A program made the position numbers and the translations under genes. Below are positions 7,602-16,603 of a DNA stretch of 64,000 bases, piece after piece (position 1 is the stretch's first letter; each line of letters begins with the position of its first letter). The stretch spans positions 17,634-81,633 of the forward strand of contig NZ_FZNS01000015.1 of NCBI RefSeq assembly GCF_900188255.1. The letters are read 5' to 3'. Source of the DNA: Hymenobacter mucosus (GTDB lineage Bacteria; Bacteroidota; Bacteroidia; Cytophagales; Hymenobacteraceae). The notes under the pieces were generated by a model. That model had not been told where the DNA came from, did no database searches, and saw nothing but the letters and a program-made list of their open reading frames with translations.

Positions 7602-7946
7602 AGACAGTAGTGGTTATGTTTGAACCCAAATGCACAGCATTCTTTATGTTATCAGATTTTATTTTTTAAATCTGATAGGAGTCAAAAACTTGTCTTGCAA
7701 GCTTCTAAATTATTGGGAGAGGATCCTAGTCAGGCAAGTAACTTTCCTGCTTAAACCCTGTTTTTTCAGTTGGGCATAATCAACACCTTTGAGCCTGTTT
7801 ACTATTCTCGTTATTGACCTAACGCTCGTATACCACATAATAAATTAAATAACATTTATAATTTATTATGTGGTTTCATTTAATCCTAACTCAAATAATA
7901 TTAGCATCATTAGACAAATTTCACATTGACAACGACGCTTCTTCCA
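7602..7946. other. AT-rich intergenic region with terminator
   Basis: Apart from the inverted repeat at 7832-7874, no gene or clear promoter is seen. It should hold the promoter for the minus-strand operon starting at 7601. Confidence 0.4.
7832..7874. terminator. Perfect 16-bp inverted repeat, probable terminator
   Basis: ACCACATAATAAATTA (7832-7847) is the exact reverse complement of 7859-7874, with an 11-nt loop. It lies about 70 bp downstream of the stop of the minus-strand protease gene 7947-8744, where a terminator is expected. The stem is AT-rich, so an operator for the next operon is an alternative. Confidence 0.5.
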
Positions 7947-8744
7947 TTACAAAACAATGCGGTATGATGAACCGATTATCTTCATCATGTCTGAGTAAGA
8001 AATATAAGAGAATCCTCCTTTCCCCCAATTACTGTAATTGTTCTTAATCAAGAAACTTCCGTTAGCAATTTTATCATTAAAACCAATAATACATACTACA
8101 TGATTAGTGTTTATATCATCTGGTTTCACATATTCTTCTGGTATCCGCACCAAAGCATTATGGGTTGACCCAAATGCTTTTATTTGATTAATTGATGCTA
8201 CAACAGGAACTTGTAATTTTAAAAAGTCTTTAATTTTTTCCGTATATTGTAAATCGGTAAGTACATCTCTATCAAGCTCTTCATGTTGTTTTGTGCGATA
8301 AGCTTGGGCTTGAGAAATTTGTGCATCTACCTTATTACATGCACAATAATCTTTAAAATACTTATATTCCACTGTTCCTGAGCCTGCTAATACCCTGAGA
8401 GCATGGTCGGCAGTAGCTTTTAGCCCGCATTTGCTTCTAATGCGTATTCTCCAAGGCTTTTCCATTTTCATTTTAGATGCCACAAAGCCATAAGAGAAGG
8501 CTTTAAAGGAAGAGGAGCTTTCATCAGCATTGTTATTCAAAACATTGTGCATGATGGATAGAGCTGTATAAGCTGTAGCGTACGAAGCGCACGTTGCCCC
8601 CCGTTGCCATTCTTTAGTTGGACAGTACTGTCGCAGCGAAACGCTGTCGACTTGCCCTTTAGCACTTATTGAAAGCCCCTGAAGTACTAAGCATACAATG
8701 ATAGCCTTCAATCCTATGAACTCGATGGTAGCTCTTTTACCCAT
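7947..8744 (-). CDS. Second secreted papain-like (C1) cysteine protease
   Basis: About 265 residues from ATG 8744; the frame extends to a TTG at 8753, but ATG fits the signal sequence better (MGKRATIEFIGLKAIIVCLV, cleavage near SAKG/Q). Catalytic signatures: WQRGATCASYATAY (Gln47, Cys52), TNHVVCIIGFND (His about 213) and FLIKNNYSNWGKGGFSYI (Asn about 235, intact here). Eight cysteines in total suggest disulfides. It is separate from the first protease operon but in the same AT-rich block and on the same strand. Substrate unknown. Confidence 0.75.
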   Translation of the reverse strand: MGKRATIEFIGLKAIIVCLVLQGLSISAKGQVDSVSLRQYCPTKEWQRGATCASYATAYTALSIMHNVLNNNADESSSSFKAFSYGFVASKMKMEKPWRIRIRSKCGLKATADHALRVLAGSGTVEYKYFKDYCACNKVDAQISQAQAYRTKQHEELDRDVLTDLQYTEKIKDFLKLQVPVVASINQIKAFGSTHNALVRIPEEYVKPDDINTNHVVCIIGFNDKIANGSFLIKNNYSNWGKGGFSYISYSDMMKIIGSSYRIVL

Positions 8745-9118
8745 GTCGCTCAATCTTTAAAATCTGTTTGACAGCCTTCGTCAAAAGGCTCTCCCATAAA
8801 CATACAAAAATATGTTATTATTATACAATAAATTTATGACAGTGCTTCAGCTCAGCCACTTAGGGTGCTTTTGCTGGCTGCGCAAGTAGATTACTGGCGA
8901 TTCGCTAGTATCAAACGACCAGTACAAACAACATATCATCATTGGCGTTAGCATCCTCCATGCAGCATTTTGCCTCCAGATGGGCCTGTACAAGGTTTAG
9001 TTATGTTCCGCGATGTACAGCCATAAAGCCCGCAAAAATCATATAAAGAATTCCATTCAGCGAATCATCTCAACTCTAGCAACCTGTTTAGCACTTAACG
9101 AGACGTTTAAAATTCGTG
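8745..9118. other. Non-coding region upstream of the second protease
   Basis: No ORF with coding character in 374 bp. It contains the putative promoter at 8805-8812 and then the switch back towards GC-rich backbone near 9190. Stop of the Toprim protein is at 9119. Confidence 0.4.
8805..8812 (-). promoter_or_regulatory. Possible Bacteroidota -7 box
   Basis: Read on the minus strand the sequence is TATTTTTG, matching the Bacteroidota -7 consensus TAnnTTTG, about 60 bp upstream of the protease start at 8744. A well-spaced -33 TTTG box is not evident, so support is weak. Confidence 0.3.
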
Positions 9119-11719
9119 CTATTGACCTAGCTCAAGGCTTTGACAAGGCTGTTTTAGATTTTGAGTATGACTCATCTCGCGACGATGAGTCCGGTCATTG
9201 CTGTCTTCAATGAGGTAGTTGCCATCCTGCATGGCGACTGCGTCGAGCGTATAACTCACCCGCTCAATATCAGGCTGGTCTGTGTGGTATGACACTTTTA
9301 TCTCCGAGTGGCGGATACCATCGGTGTCGGTCGTGCTCTGAATGTCGCCGGCTTTAGCCCCGCTGCCAATAACAGCGGCCTGTAATGCCTCGGCCTGGCC
9401 CCGCTCGCCCGGGGCAATAGCTGGCTCGTTCACTTTGATGATTAACTGCTTCTCGCTGCCCTGCGCACCAGCCATGGCTTCGATACTGGGTTTCGCGGCC
9501 ACATCTAAGCTACGGTCCCGGTTATGGGGCTGGATGACGGCGGCTTCGGCAGCTGCCTGGCGCGCTGTCTGGTCTGCCTCGCTCTCCACTACCCGCACGC
9601 CGGCGTACTGCTCCCGTCCGGCCTCGGCGCGGGCGTTGGTATTGGTTACGATGGCGTGAATGATGGCAATATCGGGCTGGTCGTTGCGATACGTCATGTC
9701 GAACTCCGCCCGCCGGATACCCTGCTCATCCACCGTGCTGCGAACCTCACCCGTCCGGATCGAGTAGCCGGAGCTATCCAGGATTTCCTTCCAAGCTTCA
9801 GCGCGGCCGGTGGTGTTGGGCTCCAACTCGTCAATTCGCCAGGTCGCTACCTTCTCATCCAACGGGGCAGCAGGTAAGCCAGCTGCTGCCGGGCGCTCCG
9901 CGTAGCGGGCCTGGTCGCGCAACTCGGCCTGCTCGGCCTCATCTACTTTGCGGCCGGTAGGAGGGGGGTTATCGTTGATGTATTCCTTCAGCAGCACCAG
10001 ACCCGCATCCCTGGCGTGCACGAACTGCGCCGTGTGGGCTGCTGCCTCCTGCTCGGTGCGGTAAGAGCGGAATAGTGTTTCCTCATCCTTGTGGCCGGCG
10101 GCGGCGGCCGCGCCCAGCACCGCCTGATTGAAGCGACGGTCCTCCGCCTGGCGCTCAGCCTGGGTTTCGGGGCTGTTATCGCGCACCCGCTGCTGGCGCT
10201 GCTGCTCGTCGTACTGGCGGCGGGTTTCCTGCTCGTCGCGCTCCATCGCGGCGGAGCGGGCGTACTCCGCCTGCCGCTGGTGCTGGCGCTGCTCGCGTTC
10301 AGCGGCGCGCTGCTGCTCGTCAAGCTGAGCCTGGGCGCGGATTTGCTCTGCGCTCATGCCCTGGGCGGTCAGCTCCAGCTCCCGGTTCCAGTCCTTGGCC
10401 TGCGGATAATCGACCCGGATAAAGGCTTCCTGACCGCGCTCCTGCTCGGGCCGCAGCTGCTCGCGCTGGCGGTATAGCTCCTGACTGATTACTTCGAGCT
10501 GAGCGGTGTCGGCCTTGGCTACTGACAAGCGCAGGACGGTTTCCCGCTCAGTGCTGCGCTGCACCTCCAGCGCAATGGTAGGGCCTGCTTCCTGGGTGCC
10601 GTTCATGCGGGCTACCCGGTCGGTCAGCTGCTGCACCTGCGCTGCCCCGCTCTCGGCGCTGTCGTGGTGGTAGCTCACTTTCAGGGCCGTGTGGTACTTG
10701 TCTGACGTAGCATGCCACTCCACCGGCCGGCTGGCTTCCTTATAGGCTTCTTGGTCAGCCACGGGAACCAGCGGCCGGGCCGGGTGCAGCTCGTTCATGT
10801 AGTTCATGTTGAACTGCCGCCCACCGGCGTCGCGGTCATTAGCCAGCACGATTTCCTTGGGTTCCTGCTTGTCAATCACCCGCTGAATCAGGGCTACCTG
10901 CGCTTCGGTGGGCGTGCCGCTAGTGGCAATGTAGAGGGTATTCCGGGAATCCTGCGCGTGTTTTAGCTGGTAGTGGGAGAGGGAGTCGATGGCCGACTCG
11001 GACACCACTACCCGCTCGACCGGCATATCCTTGCCCTGGGTTGGGTGCGAAACCCAAATACCGTTTTTGGGCAGCGGCAGCAGGTTTTTGTAGTGCTCGT
11101 TCTTCTGCTCAATGCTGGCCAGGCCCTGTTCATTGTAGAGCGGAAAGGCGGTGTTCTTGTGCTCGTTCTGCTGCGCGGTGAAGATGCGCCCCTGGAAGGC
11201 GGGGCTATCAATCGTGCTATCGGTAATACCCCGGCCGTGCAGGTAGGTGCGGTCCGTCAGCTCCTTGTTCACGCCCAGCACCTCGGCGATGAGGCGCGTT
11301 TTGCGGTCTTCCTGCTGCTGGCGCTCGTGGTCCGGGTCGCCCACGGGCAGGGCATTGAGCCGGCTCACGTCCACCGGGGCAGCGTAGACGCGGGTTGGGG
11401 CAGGCCCGTCATTCAGATACTCGCGTAGCTGCTGCCGAACCTGCCCCAAATTCAATCCGTGGCCGTTGCCGCCCCGGGTTTTCGCAAAATCAATGACGCT
11501 ACCCATATCCCGGTCGTCGCCGGTATTCAGGTACACCTGATGGTCGGCTTTGCGGGTAACGATGAGCACCTCCCCGTCTTTTTCGAGCTGGTGCCAGTCG
11601 CCGCGCCTGCCTTCCTTTTTGACTTGATAGCCCTGCCGCTCGGCGTAGTCAACCAAGTCAATGTTACGCTTGAACCGGTCAAGCTCGGTGGGGTCGTTTT
11701 CTCGGATAGGGGCATTCAT
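9119..11719 (-). CDS. DUF3991/Toprim primase-like plasmid protein
   Basis: An 866-residue protein. The N-terminus (about 10-80: DLVDYAERQGYQVKKEGRRGDWHQLEKDG given in parts) resembles the zinc-less DUF3991 domain of plasmid primase-like proteins. A Toprim domain follows, with VVVSESAIDSL (Glu about 238) and LANDRDAGG (DxD about 296). The centre (about 430-560) is a Gln/Arg/Glu-rich coiled coil. The C-terminus carries at least two related repeats, around AEAWKEILDSSGYSIRTGEV...YRNDQPDI and AEALQAAVIGSGAKAGDI...YHTDQPDI. A role in DNA processing during transfer or replication is likely. The final ~25 residues are in AT-richer DNA and may have been altered at the cargo junction. Confidence 0.75.
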   Translation of the reverse strand: MNAPIRENDPTELDRFKRNIDLVDYAERQGYQVKKEGRRGDWHQLEKDGEVLIVTRKADHQVYLNTGDDRDMGSVIDFAKTRGGNGHGLNLGQVRQQLREYLNDGPAPTRVYAAPVDVSRLNALPVGDPDHERQQQEDRKTRLIAEVLGVNKELTDRTYLHGRGITDSTIDSPAFQGRIFTAQQNEHKNTAFPLYNEQGLASIEQKNEHYKNLLPLPKNGIWVSHPTQGKDMPVERVVVSESAIDSLSHYQLKHAQDSRNTLYIATSGTPTEAQVALIQRVIDKQEPKEIVLANDRDAGGRQFNMNYMNELHPARPLVPVADQEAYKEASRPVEWHATSDKYHTALKVSYHHDSAESGAAQVQQLTDRVARMNGTQEAGPTIALEVQRSTERETVLRLSVAKADTAQLEVISQELYRQREQLRPEQERGQEAFIRVDYPQAKDWNRELELTAQGMSAEQIRAQAQLDEQQRAAEREQRQHQRQAEYARSAAMERDEQETRRQYDEQQRQQRVRDNSPETQAERQAEDRRFNQAVLGAAAAAGHKDEETLFRSYRTEQEAAAHTAQFVHARDAGLVLLKEYINDNPPPTGRKVDEAEQAELRDQARYAERPAAAGLPAAPLDEKVATWRIDELEPNTTGRAEAWKEILDSSGYSIRTGEVRSTVDEQGIRRAEFDMTYRNDQPDIAIIHAIVTNTNARAEAGREQYAGVRVVESEADQTARQAAAEAAVIQPHNRDRSLDVAAKPSIEAMAGAQGSEKQLIIKVNEPAIAPGERGQAEALQAAVIGSGAKAGDIQSTTDTDGIRHSEIKVSYHTDQPDIERVSYTLDAVAMQDGNYLIEDSNDRTHRREMSHTQNLKQPCQSLELGQ

Positions 11720-11823
11720 CGCGGGGAACTTACAAGTGGTCGTTGATGACCAGTAGCTCCGGGCGGGGAAAGAGAGGCGGTGGGTGAATCCGCTTCGCTA
11801 CCCAGAAAACTATCCGGTCGAGG

Positions 11824-12234
11824 TTACGGGGCTGGGGCTTCCGATGCGCCGGCGGCGTGTTCGGAGCCGGGCAGGGGAGGGGTGCCGCTATCAAAGCATT
11901 TAAGCTGCTTTTGAAAAGTGGTCAGGGCCTCCTGGCTGGGAAATAGAAAGCGAGGGCTCACGCTATTGGGGGGAATCCTGATTAGCTCGGTAGCTACATC
12001 AAGGCTTCGGAGCAGGCGTTGCAGCAGGCGGGGCTCTTCCCGTTTGAGGGAGCTGTTTTTCAGGCCTACAATGCTGGTATAGGGTAATTCGTGCTGCTCG
12101 CAGAACGATTTCAACTCCCCCTTGGCGAGCATTAAGAGGCGGAACTGGGCGTAGCGTAAAACATCGGCATAGGGAACGGTCAGGTTTAGGTCAGGAAAGC
12201 CCAGCGGGGCCGAGATGTGTGGAGATGGTACCAT
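11824..12234 (-). CDS. Putative small HTH regulator
   Basis: A 136-residue protein from ATG 12234. The central part (about 35-85: KGELKSFCEQHELPYTSIVGL then LKREEPRLLQRLLRSLDV) has the spacing and hydrophobic pattern of a Cro/CI-type helix-turn-helix, and the C-terminus is Pro/Ala-rich. It lies just before the transfer operon and divergent from it, a common place for a tra regulator. The fold assignment is by eye. Confidence 0.45.
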   Translation of the reverse strand: MVPSPHISAPLGFPDLNLTVPYADVLRYAQFRLLMLAKGELKSFCEQHELPYTSIVGLKNSSLKREEPRLLQRLLRSLDVATELIRIPPNSVSPRFLFPSQEALTTFQKQLKCFDSGTPPLPGSEHAAGASEAPAP

Positions 12235-12515
12235 GCGGGAGGTGGATTTGTGAGGTGTGAAGAGGTGTGTAAGTAGACCTAACGAGAGGCATAGTCTACA
12301 AAGACACGAATTGAAGCCATTCGCTGCAAATGGCTAACACAAAACCCGCAATGATACCCCGCACTCGGACAGCAACTCGGGGGAGCTGACCCGGCCGAAA
12401 TCCGGTTGACCGTACCTAACGCAGAAACTTTTCAGAGGTTTTAAAGAATCATAAAAGAATTGTATCAGAAATTTATCAGAACTCTTTCAGAATACCATCC
12501 GTAAGCAGGGCTCAT
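12235..12515. other. Divergent promoter region before the transfer operon
   Basis: 281 bp between the divergent putative regulator and the first gene of the tra operon. It contains an AT-rich stretch (12430-12495) with repeated ATCAGAA/TTCAGAA words (near 12466-12491). These could be regulator sites. No consensus promoter was fixed. Confidence 0.35.
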
Positions 12516-13220
12516 ATGAAAATGGCATTTATCGTTGTGCTTACCCTGTTTTTGCTGGTTGCGCTGTCTTGCTTTGCTTGGCGGCGCATCAAGGGTAAGA
12601 GCAAGCCGGTTGACCTCGTGGCCAAGAGCAACCACCAGTCGGTGTGGTCTTTTCACTATGGCCCGGCAACTATTCTTCCTCCCCGGGAGCCTGCCGCGCA
12701 GCCCCCCCCGCCGGCCGCCGACGGCAATGTGCTGGCCAAGCTCATGCCCGATGAGGACTTGCGGGTAAAGGAAGATCAGGCCCGGGCAGCGGCAGCAGCT
12801 CGCGCCGAGGCGCTGCAGAACGCCGACTCCGAACGGGCGCAACAGCCAGCCAAGCAGCCGGACGAGCCGCAAACTACCCTTGAGAAGGCTGCCCCAACGG
12901 CACCACTCAAGTCCTCCCGCCATACGCCCGGCGCCAAGGTGAATGTGCTGGAGTTGCTCGGCACCGACAAAGCAACGGCCGCAGAGCAGCCGGTAACGAC
13001 GACAACTGAAGAAGCATTAGCAGCCACAGCAGAAGCTACCGTATCGCAGGCACTCTACTCCAACCCGCTGACGGAAGCGACGCGCACCAAAAATGACGAA
13101 GCCAACCGCAAGGCCGCCGTGGAGCTAAAGCGGCGCAACCGGGCCGCCCTGAGAACCGGCACCGACGGCCAGAAAGCAGCCTTGACGGCCCTGATAAAGG
13201 AAGGCACTGCGCCCGACTAA
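12516..13220 (+). CDS. Membrane-anchored hypothetical protein, first gene of transfer operon
   Basis: A 234-residue protein with one N-terminal membrane segment (MKMAFIVVLTLFLLVALSCF), a basic stop-transfer RRIKGKSK, and a long Ala/Pro/Gln/Glu-rich low-complexity cytoplasmic or periplasmic region. The C-terminus (AAVELKRRNRAALRTGTDG) is basic and helical. No family is recognised. Position immediately before TraE suggests a conjugation accessory role. Confidence 0.55.
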   Translation: MKMAFIVVLTLFLLVALSCFAWRRIKGKSKPVDLVAKSNHQSVWSFHYGPATILPPREPAAQPPPPAADGNVLAKLMPDEDLRVKEDQARAAAAARAEALQNADSERAQQPAKQPDEPQTTLEKAAPTAPLKSSRHTPGAKVNVLELLGTDKATAAEQPVTTTTEEALAATAEATVSQALYSNPLTEATRTKNDEANRKAAVELKRRNRAALRTGTDGQKAALTALIKEGTAPD

Positions 13221-13299
13221 CCCTTTCCCCTACGCATTCCTCGCCCTGCTTTTGGGGAGATAAGCACCCTACTACCATTCCCCCTTTTTCATTATTCCT

Positions 13300-13680
13300 A
13301 TGCTTAACAAACCCCTCAATCTGGCGGCTAACTTGGTGGTAGCCGGCAAAGCCTACCGACCGTCTAAGCTGGAGCAGCGCGGCTACGCCCTACTGACGGT
13401 GCTGGCCCTTTCTACGGGCGCGGCCCAGGCGCAAAGCGCCGAAGCAGCCCTCACGCAGGTCAAGGAAAAGGTGATTGGCATCGTGCAGGTAATCTTCGCC
13501 ATCATCCTGATTATTGGCCTGATTCGGGTGGTGATGAAGTTTATCCAGGGCTCGCCCGACGCGCTGGGCTCGTTGGGTTGGCTCGTGGGCGGGGTGCTGC
13601 TCTGGTTCGGCTTCCAACTCTTCAAGGACGACCTAGTGAGTGCCGTTGGCGGCAGCGAGGGCGGCGGCTTAACCAACTAG
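13300..13680 (+). CDS. traE: TraE-like conjugation protein (DUF4134, VirB2-like)
   Basis: A 126-residue protein with a long N-terminal leader ending around GAAQAQS (about residue 46), then two hydrophobic segments (VIGIVQVIFAIILIIGLIRVV and LGWLVGGVLLWFGFQLF, together about 60-110). This is the layout of TraE/DUF4134 proteins of Bacteroidota conjugative elements and of VirB2-type pilins, which they are thought to resemble. It is directly followed by TraF and TraG homologs in the canonical order, which supports the call. Likely a pilus or inner-membrane channel subunit. Confidence 0.75.
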   Translation: MLNKPLNLAANLVVAGKAYRPSKLEQRGYALLTVLALSTGAAQAQSAEAALTQVKEKVIGIVQVIFAIILIIGLIRVVMKFIQGSPDALGSLGWLVGGVLLWFGFQLFKDDLVSAVGGSEGGGLTN

Positions 13681-13689
13681 GCCTTTCTC

Positions 13690-14019
13690 ATGCGCTCCTA
13701 TAAATCCATCGAGCGACCCGCTCAGGTGCTGGGCATGAACCTGCAGGATCTGGGGCTACTGGTCGGCCTGTTCATCGGCTCGGTGCTGCTGCTGGGCTTC
13801 CTAGGCATGGCCGTCAAGATTCCGCGCATGGTCTACCTGGTAGTCATTCTCTCGGAAGCGGGGCTCATCCTGGGCCTTCGCTACCTCACCCGCACGCAGG
13901 CTCCCGGCTTCCTGATGGGCTGGCTCTCCTACACGTTCATCCAGCCCCGCCGCCTAGCGGTGGGCTCTCTCCCTATCCCTGCTCATCATGGCAAAAAAAC
14001 CAAAAACAGCCGCGTTTGA
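13690..14019 (+). CDS. traF: TraF-like conjugation protein (DUF4133, VirB3-like)
   Basis: 109 residues with two adjacent membrane spans (DLGLLVGLFIGSVLLLGFL and MVYLVVILSEAGLILGL) followed by a short basic tail. N-terminal YKSIERPAQVLGMNLQDL matches the TraF/VirB3 start, where the protein docks next to the VirB4-like ATPase. The gene overlaps traG by 32 bp, so translational coupling is likely. The partner is TraG. Confidence 0.8.
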   Translation: MRSYKSIERPAQVLGMNLQDLGLLVGLFIGSVLLLGFLGMAVKIPRMVYLVVILSEAGLILGLRYLTRTQAPGFLMGWLSYTFIQPRRLAVGSLPIPAHHGKKTKNSRV

Positions 14020-16603
14020 CGCCGTGATGCCGGTACATTCCTTTGAAGAGAATAAGGTGGTCTTCAAGGATGGTCGCGTCGCCGTGGGCTTCGTGATTGA
14101 GCCGGCCGAGATGGAAAGCTGGACGGTTGACGACTACGAAGCCTTCCAGACCGCGCAGGTGGGCGTGCTGCGCCCGCTGCCGGTGGGCACCATCGTGCAG
14201 AAAACGGATGTGTACTATGACCGGCCCTACCGCGAGGACAAGACGCAGCAGACCTATTTCGAGGGCAAAATGAACAAGCACTTCTTCGAGCGTCTGGTGC
14301 TTTTCCAGAAGTCCTACCTGTTCCTATCCTTCGCCCCGGTAGCGGTAAAAACGTCCCGCACCAACGCGGTGAATGCGCTGGTGGCCCGCGCCGGGGAAGC
14401 GCTGATGAAGAACCCCTTCGCGCAGCTCGTCCAGACCCTGGAGGTGGCCGAAGCCAGCGCCGTGGAATTCATCCAGGGCATCAAAAACCTGGGCGGTGTG
14501 ACGTTCGAGCGCCTAAGCAGCCAGCAGATACACCAGCTGTACCTACAGTACTTCAACCTGAACTTCGACGGGCAGCCCACCCGGCAGGAGCGCGAGATTG
14601 GCAACGACATGGGCTCCCTCAGCGTCGGGGAGCACCGGGTCAACATCCTTTCGATGGTGGGCCAGGGCAGCGAGGCCCACCCGGCGGTGAAGAATAGCTA
14701 TGGCGTCACCGCGCCCATGCTCTACCCGCTCACCCACATTCTGCAGTGCCCGCACATTCTGACGCAGGCTATGCTCATTCAGGATACCCGAGCCGAGCTT
14801 AGCTCGCTGGATACTGACCGCAAGCTGAACGCCTCACTCTCGTTTCTCTCCACGCAAGACAATGCGCTGCGGGCGGCTGAAGTCGAGGAGTTCACGGCCG
14901 AAGTGCGGGCCGAAAACAAGCAGATTGTGGGCCTCCATCTGTCCTTGCTGCTGTGGGATACCAACGACAATAGCCGCCGCGAGAACGTGGAGCGGGCCAC
15001 GGCCGCCTTCCGCTATATGTTCGGCACGGAAAGCGTGGTCGAAAGCTACCTGGCTTTGCCCGTGTTCTTCGGGCTGCTGCCCGGCAACGCTTACCAAGTG
15101 CCCGACCGCTGGCTGACCTGTTCGTCGGACCGGGGCGCCTGCTACACCCACTGGACGGCCACCTACAAAACCGACCCGGTAGGAGAGTACCTCACCGATC
15201 GATTCCGCAACCTGGTGCAGGTAAACCTCTTTAACACGGCCCTGGACAACCAGAACGCCATTGTCATCGGGCCCTCGGGCTCGGGCAAGAGCTACACCTT
15301 CGGCAACCTGATTGTGCAGCGCTTCGAGAAGGGTGCCCGGCAGATTATCATGGACGTGGGCGGCACCTACCGCAACGTGCTGCAGTCGCTCAACGGGGAG
15401 GACTTCGATAACACCTACTTTGAATACGACCCCCAGCGGCCCATCGAGTTCAACCCCTTCGTGGTGCCGCGCGACGCGGCGGGCAAGTGGCTCTACAACG
15501 ACGAGAAAACCAACTTCCACCTGGCCCTGCTCGCGGCCCTGTGGAAGGGCGGCAAGGATACCGCGCTGGACAAGTCGGAGCGCACCATTCTCTCGCGCTT
15601 TCTGATTGAGTACTACGCCCGCCTAAACGAGAGTGAACGCCTGAACCAGAAGGACGAGGAGTTTCCCGGCATGGAAAGCTTCTACCGCTTTGTGGAGCAG
15701 TTTGACCACGAGATGCAGAAACCCGTGGCCCAGCCCGGCGACGGGGTGGAGCCCGACCCGTTGGATGGGGCCCGCCGGCAGTACCAGAAAAATCTGAAGT
15801 ACATCGACATGCACCAGTTCTTCCTGGTGCTGGGCCAGTACATCACCGGCGGCCGCTACGAGCGGGTGCTCAACGCCCAGCGCGACGTGGACTTGTCGGA
15901 GTACCGACTCATCTGCTTTGACCTGGCCAAGGTCCAGGCCGACCCCGACCTCTACCCGGTGGTGGCCATGCTCATCACCGAATTGAGCCTGGACCTGTTC
16001 CGCAAGTTTCCCGACGACATCAAGTACATCGCCCTGGACGAGGCCTGGACCATGCTCTCGGGGGTGCTCTCGGAGTTTATAGAGTCCATGTACCGCACCA
16101 TCCGCAAAACCAACGGCTCGGTGACCATCATCACCCAGGGCATCACCGAGATTACCAGCAGCAAAATCGGGCCGGCCATCATCAACAACTCGGCCACCAA
16201 GATTATCCTGCGCCACGTCAACCTCGACTCGCTGGCGCAGCTGCAGGCCCCGCTCGGCCTGACCGGCCACGAGATGGATTTGATTAAGTCGGTGCGCTCC
16301 ACCGAGGCACTGCGCGAAATATTCATCAAGCAGGGCGCCAAGGGCAAGATATTCGGGGTGGAGGCCTCGCCCCAGCTCGATGCTATCCTGACCTCCAAGC
16401 CGGTGGAGCGCAACTACCTCAACAAGCTTGTCAAGTTCTACCAGCAGACCAACCTGAAGCCGGTGCTGGACCGAAACGGCCGGCCGAAGCTGGACGCGGA
16501 CGGCAACCCGCAGTACGAGCCCGTGAAGGTGCAGCGGCTGGACTACGCCGTTGACCAGTTTGTGGAGGATAAACAGGCCCGCAAGGGCGTCCTAGCCCAA
16601 TGA
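13988..16603 (+). CDS. traG: TraG, VirB4-type conjugation ATPase
   Basis: An 871-residue protein. The C-terminal RecA-like ATPase domain has Walker A GPSGSGKSYTF (about 428-437) and Walker B KYIALDEAWTML (about 678-688), then conserved TQGITEITSSKIGPAIINN. The N-terminal half (1-400) is the VirB4-specific domain. It powers pilus assembly and substrate transfer at the inner membrane. It starts inside traF and its stop overlaps the traJ start as ATGA, a sign of tight coupling. Length is usual for the family. Confidence 0.92.
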   Translation: MAKKPKTAAFDAVMPVHSFEENKVVFKDGRVAVGFVIEPAEMESWTVDDYEAFQTAQVGVLRPLPVGTIVQKTDVYYDRPYREDKTQQTYFEGKMNKHFFERLVLFQKSYLFLSFAPVAVKTSRTNAVNALVARAGEALMKNPFAQLVQTLEVAEASAVEFIQGIKNLGGVTFERLSSQQIHQLYLQYFNLNFDGQPTRQEREIGNDMGSLSVGEHRVNILSMVGQGSEAHPAVKNSYGVTAPMLYPLTHILQCPHILTQAMLIQDTRAELSSLDTDRKLNASLSFLSTQDNALRAAEVEEFTAEVRAENKQIVGLHLSLLLWDTNDNSRRENVERATAAFRYMFGTESVVESYLALPVFFGLLPGNAYQVPDRWLTCSSDRGACYTHWTATYKTDPVGEYLTDRFRNLVQVNLFNTALDNQNAIVIGPSGSGKSYTFGNLIVQRFEKGARQIIMDVGGTYRNVLQSLNGEDFDNTYFEYDPQRPIEFNPFVVPRDAAGKWLYNDEKTNFHLALLAALWKGGKDTALDKSERTILSRFLIEYYARLNESERLNQKDEEFPGMESFYRFVEQFDHEMQKPVAQPGDGVEPDPLDGARRQYQKNLKYIDMHQFFLVLGQYITGGRYERVLNAQRDVDLSEYRLICFDLAKVQADPDLYPVVAMLITELSLDLFRKFPDDIKYIALDEAWTMLSGVLSEFIESMYRTIRKTNGSVTIITQGITEITSSKIGPAIINNSATKIILRHVNLDSLAQLQAPLGLTGHEMDLIKSVRSTEALREIFIKQGAKGKIFGVEASPQLDAILTSKPVERNYLNKLVKFYQQTNLKPVLDRNGRPKLDADGNPQYEPVKVQRLDYAVDQFVEDKQARKGVLAQ

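Noticed and set aside
14834..16270. Long minus-strand ORFs opposite traG
   Set aside because: Shadow frames of the VirB4-type ATPase gene with no recognisable protein features.
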